A stretch of DNA of 64,000 bases from Saprospiraceae bacterium. GTDB lineage: Bacteria > Bacteroidota > Bacteroidia > Chitinophagales > Saprospiraceae. Location of the stretch: contig JAHDHL010000010.1 in the NCBI GenBank assembly GCA_020631355.1, positions 80,538 through 144,537 of the forward strand, given 5' to 3'. The position numbers were made by a program, and so were the translations under genes. Each line of letters begins with the position of its first letter. Position 1 is the first letter of the stretch. The notes under the pieces are model-generated. The model was not told the DNA's origin, searched no databases, and saw nothing but the letters and a program-made list of their open reading frames with translations. This document shows, one piece after another, positions 18,379 to 26,647 of this stretch.

Positions 18379-19122
18379 CTACCCGACGATTTTACCATAG
18401 TTATCAGCCACAGCATCCCAATTAATTACATTGAAGAAGTTCTGGACATAATCCCCTCTCTTATTTTGGTAATTGAGGTAGTATGCATGTTCCCATACAT
18501 CTATACCTAGTATGGGTGTACCATTTTGTTCCACAATATTTGTCATCAAGGGATTATCCTGATTTGGAGTGGAACTGATGAATAGTTTCCCTGCATCATC
18601 CAAGGACAACCAAGCCCAGCCCGAGCCGAATCTAGTCTTTGCAGCAGAACTGAAAGTTTCCTTGAATCCGTCGAATGAACCAAATGTAGCATTGATAGCC
18701 TCTGATAGAGCGCCCGTTGGTGCTCCTCCCTTGTTGGGAGCTATGACATTCCAGAAAAGACTATGATTGAAATGACCACCACCATTGTTCCTGACGGCCG
18801 TATCGTCTTCTGTCACAGTGGAAAGAATATCCAATAATTCTTTTCGTTCGAATGGTGTTTCCTTAATTGCAGCATTCAGTTTCTTGACATATCCTGCATG
18901 GTGTTTGCCATGGTGGATACCCATCGTTTCCTTATCAATATTAGGCTCCAATGCCTCCACAGGATAAGCCAGATCAGGTAATCTGAAATCCCCTACTCTC
19001 ACCTTAATGGGAACTTTCCCACCATCCGAATCCTTAGAAGAAGGATTACAGGCATAGAATGGACTGAATGCCAGACCTGTTACTGTTATCGCTGAAACTT
19101 TCAAAAACTTTCTCTTATCCAT
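18379..19122 (-). CDS. exported Fe/Mn superoxide dismutase, predicted lipoprotein
   Basis: 247 residues; converts superoxide to H2O2 and O2. The Fe/Mn-SOD ligand blocks are all present: [11 protein letters not shown] (about 69-79), [10 protein letters not shown] (about 115-124) and [11 protein letters not shown] (about 207-217), with the GSGWAWL segment at about 167. Unlike the usual cytosolic enzyme of about 200 residues it has a 45-residue N-terminal extension: [23 protein letters not shown], a signal peptide ending in a lipobox-like FYAC (Cys25). It would therefore act outside the inner membrane. The RKFLK start resembles a Tat signal but lacks a twin arginine. Metal preference cannot be assigned with confidence. 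Confidence 0.93.
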   Translation of the reverse strand: MDKRKFLKVSAITVTGLAFSPFYACNPSSKDSDGGKVPIKVRVGDFRLPDLAYPVEALEPNIDKETMGIHHGKHHAGYVKKLNAAIKETPFERKELLDILSTVTEDDTAVRNNGGGHFNHSLFWNVIAPNKGGAPTGALSEAINATFGSFDGFKETFSSAAKTRFGSGWAWLSLDDAGKLFISSTPNQDNPLMTNIVEQNGTPILGIDVWEHAYYLNYQNKRGDYVQNFFNVINWDAVADNYGKIVG

Positions 19123-19210
19123 GTGTTGTGGTTTTCATATAAGAACTGCACACAATATAAAAGGTTTATTTAAAAAGAAAATAACGCCCCAAGCATTAAT
19201 TACACTAGGC

Positions 19211-19243
19211 TTTGCATACATTCTGATATAATTCATATTTTAC
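19211..19243 (+). promoter_or_regulatory. candidate promoter of the TMTC-like gene
   Basis: TTTG at 19211-19214, a 21-base spacer, then TATTTTAC at 19236-19243 (two mismatches to TAnnTTTG). This gives a leader of about 20 bases. Confidence 0.4.
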
Positions 19244-19270
19244 ATGGGAAATGAGAATCCTTAGCGAAGC

Positions 19271-21082
19271 ATGGCCAAGAAAACAAAGAACAAAGAAAAG
19301 AATACCAAATCCAATTCATCAAAACCAAACCAGCTCTTTCAAGAATACTGGCCTGTTGCGTTGATATTGGTACTTTCCTTTTTCATCTTCCAACCATCCA
19401 TCCAGTATGACTTTGTTTTGGATGATGATTTGGTTCTGGCTAAGAATACATTTGTCACCAACGGAAAGATTGGTGATATCATGACTTCTTCATTCCATGA
19501 GGGATTCACAGGTAAACCTGACAAGAATTACAGACCCCTTTCCATGGTCGCATTTGCTTTGGAAACCCAATTCTTTGGTAAGGATAATAATGGCACCATC
19601 AACCCCCATGTTTATCACTTTTTCAATGTTTTATGGTTTGCCATTTCCTGTGGTTTGCTATTCTTATTGCTCAAGAGGTGTTTCCCCAAGGCCCATATGT
19701 GGTTGCCGCTTGGGATTACGCTATTGTTTGCCTGGCATCCTATCCATACGGAGGTAGTTGCCAATGTGAAAGGGAGGGATGAGATATTTGTCTTCCTTGG
19801 ATTGGTCAGTACCTTGTATACCTTACTCAGATATGATGAATCCGGTAACAAACAATGGTTGATTGCCAGTCTTTTCACCTACTTTCTTGCTTGCCTTTCC
19901 AAGGAAAATGGACTACCCATCATAGGGCTTGTTCCATTCACACTCTATTTCTTTGGAAAACATAACCATCAAAGTACGAAGCCAATCATTACAACAACAG
20001 CATTCTATCTGATTCCGATAGGAATATATTTTGCCATGCAAATGGCATTCACAGGTGACAATGGTGACATCCCCGGCCCGATAGATAACATTTTATACAC
20101 AGAAGGGATAAGCTCATCAGAACGTTGGGCGACTCCTATCGGAATGATTGGTGAATATATCCAACTTCTCATCTTGCCACTACAGTTGAGTTTTGATTAC
20201 TCTGCCTATCAAATTGAATTGATGGATTGGGGAACTCCAAAAGTCCTCATCTCACTTTTGGCAACAATAGGCCTGACTGGTCTGGCTATCTATTTATGTA
20301 AGAAGAAACATCCTATCGGATGGGCCATCCTTGAGATGATAATCATGTTTGCACTGGTGAGTAATATCCTTTTCATTATTGGAACAACCATGGCTGAGCG
20401 CCTGATGTTTTCACCATCCCTAGGATATTGTTTCATTGTAGGTTATCTGTTGTATCAATTCTTATATAAGAATGATAAAATCCAAGTTATCTATTATTTC
20501 GCATTAGGGGCGATTCTCGTATTTTATTATGTTCAGGTAACACAACACCTACCCAACTGGGAAAACAATCTGAAACTTCATCAATCAGGTATCGTTTCGG
20601 CACCCAATAGTGCTAGAACCAATTCTTTCTATGGCCACAGGCTGTACGAGGAACTGATGACGACACAAGATCAGGCACAGAAGCAGAAGTTAGCACTGGA
20701 AGCCATCACTTATTTCGATAGGGCTACTGAGATTGTTCCTAGTTTCAGGGATGCCCATCACAACAAGGCATTATGTTACGAAGCGATTGGCCAATATGAC
20801 GAAGCCATCAAGCATTTTGACAAAGCCATTGCCATTGATCCTGATTACCAGTTATCCATATGTGGCAAGGGGTTAGCCTATCATAAGAAAGGTGATAATA
20901 TGACTGCCCTCCAACTGATTCAGCAAGCCCATGATATCGCACCCAATAACGAAATCATCAAGAAGAATCTTATTTCCATTCTTTTTGCGATAAGGGATGT
21001 CTATAAGAACCAAGGAGACATCGAAACGGCAATTTATTATGACAAACAAGTTAAGGTATTACGGGGTGAACCCATTAATTAG
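19271..21082 (+). CDS. TMTC-like polytopic membrane protein with C-terminal TPRs
   Basis: 603 residues. A lysine-rich cytosolic start is followed by about ten transmembrane segments. FVLDDDLVLAKN (about 49-60) and YRPLSMVAFALE (about 87) match the first lumenal-type loop of GT-C glycosyltransferases, where acidic residues coordinate the lipid-sugar donor. AWHPIHTEVVANVKGRDEIF (about 154) is the characteristic TMTC/DUF1736-type block. From about residue 470 two or three TPR motifs follow (ALCYEAIGQYDEAIKHFDKA). The likely role is protein or lipid glycosylation at the inner membrane, with the TPRs binding the acceptor (inference). Its 3' end overlaps the VanX-like gene by 44 bases. Confidence 0.8.
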   Translation: MAKKTKNKEKNTKSNSSKPNQLFQEYWPVALILVLSFFIFQPSIQYDFVLDDDLVLAKNTFVTNGKIGDIMTSSFHEGFTGKPDKNYRPLSMVAFALETQFFGKDNNGTINPHVYHFFNVLWFAISCGLLFLLLKRCFPKAHMWLPLGITLLFAWHPIHTEVVANVKGRDEIFVFLGLVSTLYTLLRYDESGNKQWLIASLFTYFLACLSKENGLPIIGLVPFTLYFFGKHNHQSTKPIITTTAFYLIPIGIYFAMQMAFTGDNGDIPGPIDNILYTEGISSSERWATPIGMIGEYIQLLILPLQLSFDYSAYQIELMDWGTPKVLISLLATIGLTGLAIYLCKKKHPIGWAILEMIIMFALVSNILFIIGTTMAERLMFSPSLGYCFIVGYLLYQFLYKNDKIQVIYYFALGAILVFYYVQVTQHLPNWENNLKLHQSGIVSAPNSARTNSFYGHRLYEELMTTQDQAQKQKLALEAITYFDRATEIVPSFRDAHHNKALCYEAIGQYDEAIKHFDKAIAIDPDYQLSICGKGLAYHKKGDNMTALQLIQQAHDIAPNNEIIKKNLISILFAIRDVYKNQGDIETAIYYDKQVKVLRGEPIN

Positions 21083-21779
21083 GATTTTCTTATGTTACAT
21101 ATTGTTCTCGTTCGTTGCTTGTGATCGTAGTAAGATTGCAGAACCCGATGCGCAACGGATGGAGCAAAAAGAAGATACTGCCGTAGTTGAAAATGTAGCG
21201 GTACCCATTGATACGATTCCCTTGAATTATGATCCCAGTCTATGGACCAATATCAGGGTTCTGCTTCCTGATGTGGATATGGATATTCGGTATGCGACAA
21301 GTAATAACTTTGTTGGAGAACCCATCTATGACTGTGGCGGATGCTTCCTCCGACCAAAGGTGGCAGTGGCTTTGGCAAAAGTACATCAGGACCTCATTGA
21401 TGAGGGTTATGGAGGGATAAAAATTTTCGATTGTTACAGGCCTCGTCCATACCAGCAAAGATTATGGGATAAGGTACCTGACCCTCGGTTTGTTAGCGAT
21501 CCTAAGAAAGGTTCCATGCATACACGTGGGGCCGCTGTTGACCTGACAATAGTTGACACAGATGGGAAAATCCTTAATATGGGTACGGATTTTGATTCTT
21601 TTGAAAGAGAATCCTATCACAACTATCCATTCAAAGACAGTACAATAACAGTGAACAGAAACTTGTTGAAGCGTGCCATGTACAAGAGAGGCTTCAAACA
21701 TATCAGTACGGAGTGGTGGCACTATTCATACACCCTCAAAAACTATCCTTTATCGGATTGGGTTTGGGAATGTGACTAG
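21039..21779 (+). CDS. VanX-like D-Ala-D-Ala dipeptidase, predicted lipoprotein
   Basis: 246-residue M15D zinc dipeptidase. Zinc and catalytic motifs are complete: SMHTRGAAVD (His and Asp ligands, about 160), the ISTEWWHYSY block (catalytic Glu, third His ligand, about 225) and the FDCYRPRPYQQ arginine motif (about 130). A signal peptide ending in FSFVAC (Cys28 from this start) makes it an envelope lipoprotein, whereas vancomycin-resistance VanX is cytosolic. The start could be the ATG at 21039, overlapping the TMTC-like gene, or GTG at 21066. It is followed 99 bases later by a VanY-like gene. No vanHA or vanRS is present, so wall turnover or dipeptide scavenging is likelier than resistance. 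Confidence 0.87.
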   Translation: MTNKLRYYGVNPLIRIFLCYILFSFVACDRSKIAEPDAQRMEQKEDTAVVENVAVPIDTIPLNYDPSLWTNIRVLLPDVDMDIRYATSNNFVGEPIYDCGGCFLRPKVAVALAKVHQDLIDEGYGGIKIFDCYRPRPYQQRLWDKVPDPRFVSDPKKGSMHTRGAAVDLTIVDTDGKILNMGTDFDSFERESYHNYPFKDSTITVNRNLLKRAMYKRGFKHISTEWWHYSYTLKNYPLSDWVWECD

Positions 21780-21878
21780 CCAATATATTCATCTTTCCTT
21801 ACGGAAAAATATGGTTATAATTCTTTGGCTATTACAATTATAAAAGGTATCATTGTATAACTATATAACGAGATTACT

Positions 21879-23072
21879 TTGAGAACACATTTTGTCACAT
21901 TATTGGTGATTGGTTTTATAACCTTTTTATCCCAGAGTTGTAATGAGGGAGGCAATACAACATCTGAGGTGGTTAAGGAAATCAATTCAAAAGTATCTGA
22001 CATAGAACCTATTGTCAGAAAGATTACCTATCGGCCAACCATCACAGTGTCCTCAGGACAAAGTAGTAATCTGAATCGTACGATTACTTCCTCCCTGAAT
22101 CATTTCACCTCCCTTACCGTCGGCGTCTACGACCAGCAATATGCTGTTGTCATTAAGACGGATGAGAGCAAGTCCAATACACAATTCGCTGCGGATTTCA
22201 CTCCTATCCAAGAACAAGAATTCGGTGATGAGATTGTAGAGGATGAGGTAGTGGAGGAGACCATAGCCGTTGAAGCACCAACTGCACCCAACCCTGAATT
22301 GTTGGTTGAGGAAGGCCCCGGAGTCGATCCTTTTGGTGATGGTGACGAACTAGCTGCCAAGGGACCAGAATCAGCAGATGACAATTCAATTAATTTCAGC
22401 ATAGCCAAAATTGATGCTGCCTATCTTCTAGGCAAATTCAATCCTGCCACACATGATGATTTCACCAAGGTAAGTACCAAGCATGCAAGTAGAGCCGGTA
22501 TGTATATCAGAAAGGATGTTTATACTGCATTCCTTAAAATGTATGAGGCAGCGCTTCAGGATGGTGTGGAATTGAAGATACTTTCTGCTACCAGAAGTTT
22601 CAGTGGGCAAAAGAGAATTTGGGAAGCAAAATGGACCGGAAAAAGAAAAGTGAGTGGGCAGGATCTGTCACAAGCTATTCCATTCGGTGCCGATAGAGCC
22701 AAGAAGATACTTGAATACAGTGCCATGCCCGGTACATCCAGACATCATTGGGGAACAGACCTTGATCTTTGTGCATTGAACAATGCCTATTTCACATCAG
22801 GTAAGGGTAAGGAAATCTATGATTGGCTTGTTGCCAATGCTTATAAGTTCGGTTTCCACCAACCTTATACCGGTAGGGATACAGGAAGGAACACAGGACA
22901 TAATGAGGAGAAGTGGCACTGGTCGTATACTCCTATTTCCCAAGCTTTGACAAGGAAATACACCGAGGTGTTGTCCAATGAAACCATTACGGGTTTCTTG
23001 GGACAGGAAACTGCTCCTGACATCCAAATCTTGGAGAATTATGTATTAGGTATCAATTCGGACTGTAAGTAA
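21879..23072 (+). CDS. VanY-like D,D-carboxypeptidase (M15B), predicted lipoprotein
   Basis: 397 residues. The only upstream in-frame start giving a signal peptide is TTG at 21879; the peptide ends in lipobox LSQSC (Cys21). Residues about 85-175 form an acidic, proline-containing linker (EDEVVEETIAVEAP). The C-terminal half is a VanY/M15 domain with SRHHWGTDLDL (His and Asp zinc ligands, about 287-297) and EEKWHWSYTP (Glu base and His ligand, about 345). It would remove the terminal D-Ala from peptidoglycan stem peptides in the periplasm. It forms a pair with the VanX-like gene upstream. Confidence 0.87.
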   Translation: MRTHFVTLLVIGFITFLSQSCNEGGNTTSEVVKEINSKVSDIEPIVRKITYRPTITVSSGQSSNLNRTITSSLNHFTSLTVGVYDQQYAVVIKTDESKSNTQFAADFTPIQEQEFGDEIVEDEVVEETIAVEAPTAPNPELLVEEGPGVDPFGDGDELAAKGPESADDNSINFSIAKIDAAYLLGKFNPATHDDFTKVSTKHASRAGMYIRKDVYTAFLKMYEAALQDGVELKILSATRSFSGQKRIWEAKWTGKRKVSGQDLSQAIPFGADRAKKILEYSAMPGTSRHHWGTDLDLCALNNAYFTSGKGKEIYDWLVANAYKFGFHQPYTGRDTGRNTGHNEEKWHWSYTPISQALTRKYTEVLSNETITGFLGQETAPDIQILENYVLGINSDCK

Positions 23073-23129
23073 GTTTCTGGATTCTGTTACCCACTTACAC
23101 TACCATCTCTAATTTTACATCAAAAGCAT

Positions 23130-23162
23130 ATTGATTATCCGTATAAATTGGATTTATATTTG
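23130..23162 (+). promoter_or_regulatory. promoter upstream of the LOG-family gene
   Basis: ATTG at 23130-23133, a 21-base spacer, then a perfect TATATTTG at 23155-23162. Initiation near 23169 would give a leader of about 75 bases containing the hairpin at 23185-23210. Confidence 0.6.
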
Positions 23163-23184
23163 TGATAATCATAATATTGTATAC

Positions 23185-23220
23185 ATGGAACCAATCGGTA
23201 TTGGTTCCATATTCTTTTTT
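23185..23220 (+). terminator. terminator-like hairpin in the LOG-gene leader
   Basis: Perfect 11-bp stem ATGGAACCAAT / ATTGGTTCCAT with a four-base loop, then ATTC and six Ts (23215-23220). It lies between the candidate promoter at 23130-23162 and the ATG at 23244, so it may be an attenuator. Alternatively it terminates the VanY transcript, which stops at 23072. Confidence 0.6.
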
Positions 23221-23243
23221 GAATTAATTTAAACGACACTTAT

Positions 23244-23960
23244 ATGAATGATGAAAATAATATGACCCACACTTGGCAGGCTAAGGAATGGAACCAAATG
23301 AAAGGTGAGAATTCATGGACCATGTTCAAGGTCATCAGTGAATTCGTGGATGGTTTCGAAAGGCTGAATAAAATCGGTCCCTGTGTTTCCATTTTCGGCT
23401 CTGCAAGAACCAAACCCGACCATAAGTACTACCAATTGACAGTAGATGTTGCCAAGAAACTAACCGATGAGGGGTACGGTATCATCACAGGAGGTGGTCC
23501 CGGAGTAATGGAAGCTGGTAATAAGGGAGCTTTCCTAAATAAGGCAACCTCAGTAGGATTGAATATTGATTTACCATTCGAACAATTCAACAACAAGTAT
23601 ATTGATAGGGATAAGGTATTGAATTACAATTACTTCTTTATCAGAAAGGTCATGTTTGTGAAGTATGCCCAAGCTTTTGTGGTCATGCCGGGAGGTTTTG
23701 GTACACTGGATGAATTATTCGAGGTTCTAACGCTCATCCAAACCAATAAGATTACCAAGGTGCCTGTTATCCTTATGGGAACAGAATTCTGGGGAGGATT
23801 AAAGGATTGGATCGTAGATACGATGTTGAATAAGGAAAACAATATCAGTCCAGAAGATTTGGACCTGATGCCTGTTACGGATGATATAGATGAAGTTGTG
23901 AAGTATATCGATGACTTCTACAAGGGTACGGAAGATCTGAAGCCCAACTACGAATTATAA
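23244..23960 (+). CDS. LOG-family phosphoribohydrolase (TIGR00730)
   Basis: 238-residue cytosolic Rossmann-fold protein. SIFGSARTKPDHKYY (about 50-64), GYGIITGGGPGVMEAGNKGA (about 77-96) and the catalytic PGGFGTLDELFEVLT (about 150-164) are the LOG signature. LOG proteins hydrolyse nucleoside 5'-monophosphates (cytokinin riboside monophosphate and AMP-like substrates) to base and ribose 5-phosphate. Its physiological role in bacteria is not well defined. Single gene with its own promoter and a strong hairpin after it. Confidence 0.92.
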   Translation: MNDENNMTHTWQAKEWNQMKGENSWTMFKVISEFVDGFERLNKIGPCVSIFGSARTKPDHKYYQLTVDVAKKLTDEGYGIITGGGPGVMEAGNKGAFLNKATSVGLNIDLPFEQFNNKYIDRDKVLNYNYFFIRKVMFVKYAQAFVVMPGGFGTLDELFEVLTLIQTNKITKVPVILMGTEFWGGLKDWIVDTMLNKENNISPEDLDLMPVTDDIDEVVKYIDDFYKGTEDLKPNYEL

Positions 23961-24001
23961 ATTCAAATCCTAATTCTGCTTCATCATGTATGAAGCATCA
24001 A

Positions 24002-24041
24002 AAAAGCCCTTACTGAAAATATCATATCAGTAAGGGCTTTT
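24002..24041. terminator. bidirectional terminator between LOG gene and L25
   Basis: 15-bp stem AAAAGCCCTTACTGA / TCAGTAAGGGCTTTT with a ten-base loop, giving T-runs on both strands between convergent genes. A second smaller hairpin (TGCTTCAT / ATGAAGCA) sits at about 23978-23997. Confidence 0.8.
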
Positions 24042-24062
24042 GTATATCTAATGAGCAAAGGA

Positions 24063-24647
24063 TTATCCTTCGTTTGCAGCTTTCGCAGCAGCAGAACGCA
24101 ATGCTCTTGGAATTTCAACTGAAGCAACTGGGTTAGCAAGAGGATTCATGATTTGAATGTTATCCGCAACGTTAATGTCACGTACTCTTACTGATTGTCC
24201 CAATTCCAATGATGAGATATCTACAGTCAAATGATCGACGATATTCTCAGGAAGCGTCTTGATACGCACTTTTCTCATCTTTTGCTGAAGCTTACCACCT
24301 ACCTTTACACCGGGTGATACACCGATACAACGTACAGGTATATCCAACTTAACAGGATGGCCATCTACCAATCTCAAGAAGTCGATGTGCAACAAGTTAT
24401 CTGTTACAGGGTGGAATTGTACATCCTTAAGGATACACTTGTGTGTGCTACCATCCACATTGATTTCAACAATTTTGAAATCAGGAGTGTAGATCAATTC
24501 ACGAACCTCAAGAGGATTAACAGTAAAAGAGGTATTATCACCTCCTCCATATATGATACATGGAACCTGACCGTTAGCTCTATTTGATTTAGCGTCCTTA
24601 GTTCCTACGCTAGCTCTAGGTGTTCCATTGATTACATGAGTTTCCAT
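24063..24647 (-). CDS. rplY: 50S ribosomal protein L25 (Ctc/TL5 type)
   Basis: 194-residue 5S-rRNA-binding ribosomal protein, the long two-domain form. The N-terminal L25 domain runs to about residue 95 (VPCIIYGGGDNTSFTV, LKDVQFHPVTDNLLHIDFLR) and is followed by the TL5-type beta domain (IPVRCIGVSPGVKVGGKLQQ, LPENIVDHLTVDISSLELGQSVRVRDI). The C-terminus is alanine-rich. A -7 box lies 46 bases upstream and PRPP synthetase follows upstream on the same strand; rplY next to prs is a frequent bacterial arrangement. Confidence 0.96.
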   Translation of the reverse strand: METHVINGTPRASVGTKDAKSNRANGQVPCIIYGGGDNTSFTVNPLEVRELIYTPDFKIVEINVDGSTHKCILKDVQFHPVTDNLLHIDFLRLVDGHPVKLDIPVRCIGVSPGVKVGGKLQQKMRKVRIKTLPENIVDHLTVDISSLELGQSVRVRDINVADNIQIMNPLANPVASVEIPRALRSAAAKAANEG

Positions 24648-24692
24648 ATCGAATGAATTATGCTAAATTTAATGCTTTTTACAAACGGAATG

Positions 24693-24700
24693 CAAAGATA
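24693..24700 (-). promoter_or_regulatory. -7 box for rplY
   Basis: Minus-strand TATCTTTG, a perfect TAnnTTTG match 46 bases before the L25 start. No well-spaced -33 was found. It suggests rplY can be transcribed independently of prs. Confidence 0.45.
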
Positions 24701-24831
24701 GCCTTTTTAATGTAAATTCCCATAACCTTGTATCAGAATTTTACACAATCTATCCAAACGGGACTACAAATAGCCCCAACAACCGAATTCCCTGGATAGG
24801 ATTCCCCTACCCTTTTAAGATTTAATAGGTC

Positions 24832-25767
24832 TTATTCCCAGAACAAACTGGAAATAGACTTATTATCGTGTGTATTTCGTATTGCCCGAGCAAACAACTT
24901 GGCCGTTGATAAAACCTTGATTTTATCTAGTTTTTTCTTCAACGGAATCGTGTCGGTTACAATCAATTCCTCCAAGACGGATTTTTCAATATTATCATAG
25001 GCATTACCGGAAAGTACGGGATGGGTACAAATGGCCCTAACGGATTTGGCACCCTTAGTTTTCAATAGCTTGGCAGCCCTACAAAGGGTTCCTGCAGTAT
25101 CGGCCATGTCATCCACAAGGATTACATCACACTTGTCCACCTCTCCGATAACAGTCATTTCCGCTACCTCATTGGCACGTTTCCTATACTTATCACAGAT
25201 GACCAAAGGACGTTCGAAGTACTTGGCATATTTCCGGGCTCGCTTTACGCCTCCCACATCCGGAGCTGCAAATACGGTATTGGACAAATCCATCTTCTTC
25301 AAATGAGGCATGAAGATATAATCAGACTTCAAGTGATCCACTGGAATATCGAAGAAGCCCTGCAACTGGTCGGCATGGAAATCAAGGGTCATGACCCTAT
25401 CCGCACCGGCGGCCTGAAGAATATTGGCTTTCAACTTGGAAGCAATGGATACCCTAGGCTTATCCTTTCTATCCTGTCTTGCATAACCAAAATATGGAAT
25501 CACAGCCGTGATATATTTGGCTGAAGCCCGCTTGGCAGCATCAATCATGAGTAATAATTCCCAAAGATTATCTGCAGGCGTGAATGTGGATTGGATAAAG
25601 AACACATAGGCTCCCCTTACCGATTCCTGAATCACAGGAGACATTTCGCCATCACTGAAACGATTCAGTTCCAAATCCCCCAATGGTTCATTATAATAAT
25701 CAGCTATCTTCTCTGCTAGGTACCTGGACTCTGTTCCCGTGAATAGCTTTACCTCCTGAAGTAACAT
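24832..25767 (-). CDS. prs: ribose-phosphate pyrophosphokinase
   Basis: 311-residue cytosolic enzyme making PRPP from ribose 5-phosphate and ATP, feeding purine, pyrimidine, His, Trp and NAD synthesis. Hallmarks: LNRFSDGEMSPVIQESVRG (about 38-56), AVIPYFGYARQDRK (about 92), RVMTLDFHADQLQGFFDIP (about 126-144) and the PRPP loop VILVDDMADTAGTL (about 216-229). Full length for the family. It is transcribed upstream of rplY with a 184-base gap. Confidence 0.97.
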   Translation of the reverse strand: MLLQEVKLFTGTESRYLAEKIADYYNEPLGDLELNRFSDGEMSPVIQESVRGAYVFFIQSTFTPADNLWELLLMIDAAKRASAKYITAVIPYFGYARQDRKDKPRVSIASKLKANILQAAGADRVMTLDFHADQLQGFFDIPVDHLKSDYIFMPHLKKMDLSNTVFAAPDVGGVKRARKYAKYFERPLVICDKYRKRANEVAEMTVIGEVDKCDVILVDDMADTAGTLCRAAKLLKTKGAKSVRAICTHPVLSGNAYDNIEKSVLEELIVTDTIPLKKKLDKIKVLSTAKLFARAIRNTHDNKSISSLFWE

Positions 25768-25819
25768 AGTAGTTGTGGTTTAATTCAAATGCCGTAGCAC
25801 CGAGTATTTTAACGATGCG

Positions 25820-25827
25820 CAAAGGTA
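25820..25827 (-). promoter_or_regulatory. -7 box for prs
   Basis: Minus-strand TACCTTTG (fits TAnnTTTG) about 53 bases before the prs ATG. The -33 is not clear. Confidence 0.4.
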
Positions 25828-25896
25828 AATCAAATGTAAAAGAATCATGACAGGAACCTTATTTCTTTTACACAAATTCCTAACATCATTCCATAC

Positions 25897-26520
25897 TTAA
25901 ATCAAACCGAACCAAATCGCTGCAAAACCACAAATCGCATGGGCAATGGATACGGCCCAGAAGTTCCTCTTATAGTAGTATAGACTTGTCCATACCAAGC
26001 CCATCCATAAAGAGGCAAAATATATAATCCAGTCGAAATAAATGACATGTAACCACGCAAAATTCAAGGTTACAATCATTACCTTGAGTACATTAGGCAT
26101 CCATTCCAACCTATCTAATTCGGCCACTGGTACAGCCCTGTAAACATACTCCTGTACCGGGCCTGAAATGAATAGATACATGATATAGAACCAATAACTT
26201 TCAGGCGCATTCAGACTCCTGACATATCCTTGGTTAATCATGATTATGGCCAGAGCGGTCATACTCCCGGAAATTCCTACTTGAAGAAGCAATGCCTTAG
26301 GGAAATGATTCCAAACCAACCCCAAATCCTTGGAAGTAAACTTCATGCTCACAGAATAAAATATCACCCATATAATAGTTGGTGCCATGATGTGATATCG
26401 ATATTCGTAATCGACCCATCCTATGAAAATGAGCAGGGGAGGTATGATATAGCCCGCAAAGAATAGGAATAAATTCAAATAGGGCCATTCCCTATGATAT
26501 ATGGATTCTAAGAATGTCAA
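25897..26520 (-). CDS. CPBP-family intramembrane protein
   Basis: 207 residues with six or seven hydrophobic segments. CPBP/Abi motifs are present in modified form: motif 1 SGPVQEYVYRA (about 133-143, QE in place of EE), motif 2 LNFAWLHVIYFDW (about 165) and motif 3 SIAHAICGF (about 191). CPBP proteins include Rce1-like prenyl endopeptidases and bacteriocin self-immunity proteins; no bacteriocin gene is nearby. The first Glu is replaced by Gln, so catalysis is uncertain. A TATATTTG box lies just upstream. Confidence 0.72.
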   Translation of the reverse strand: MTFLESIYHREWPYLNLFLFFAGYIIPPLLIFIGWVDYEYRYHIMAPTIIWVIFYSVSMKFTSKDLGLVWNHFPKALLLQVGISGSMTALAIIMINQGYVRSLNAPESYWFYIMYLFISGPVQEYVYRAVPVAELDRLEWMPNVLKVMIVTLNFAWLHVIYFDWIIYFASLWMGLVWTSLYYYKRNFWAVSIAHAICGFAAIWFGLI

Positions 26521-26540
26521 GGATTAAAGTTGATTCGAAA

Positions 26541-26548
26541 CAAATATA
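26541..26548 (-). promoter_or_regulatory. -7 box for the CPBP gene
   Basis: Minus-strand TATATTTG, a perfect TAnnTTTG match ending 20 bases before the ATG at 26520. No good -33 seen. Confidence 0.4.
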
Positions 26549-26647
26549 ATTCTACATCCAAAAACGAAATAAAGTACAATATTGTAGCTCTTTCACATCA
26601 AAAGAAAATCGAATATTTATCTTTACCCTATAAACAAGCTAATTCAT

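Noticed and set aside
21039..23072. Vancomycin-resistance cluster
   Set aside because: VanX-like and VanY-like enzymes are present but there is no vanH, vanA-type ligase or vanRS; both enzymes carry lipoprotein signals. The ligase fusion is 23 kb away and has the ordinary Ddl context with a PASTA gene.
25897..26520. Bacteriocin immunity system
   Set aside because: The CPBP protein has an altered first motif and no bacteriocin, peptidase-type ABC transporter or double-glycine peptide is next to it.
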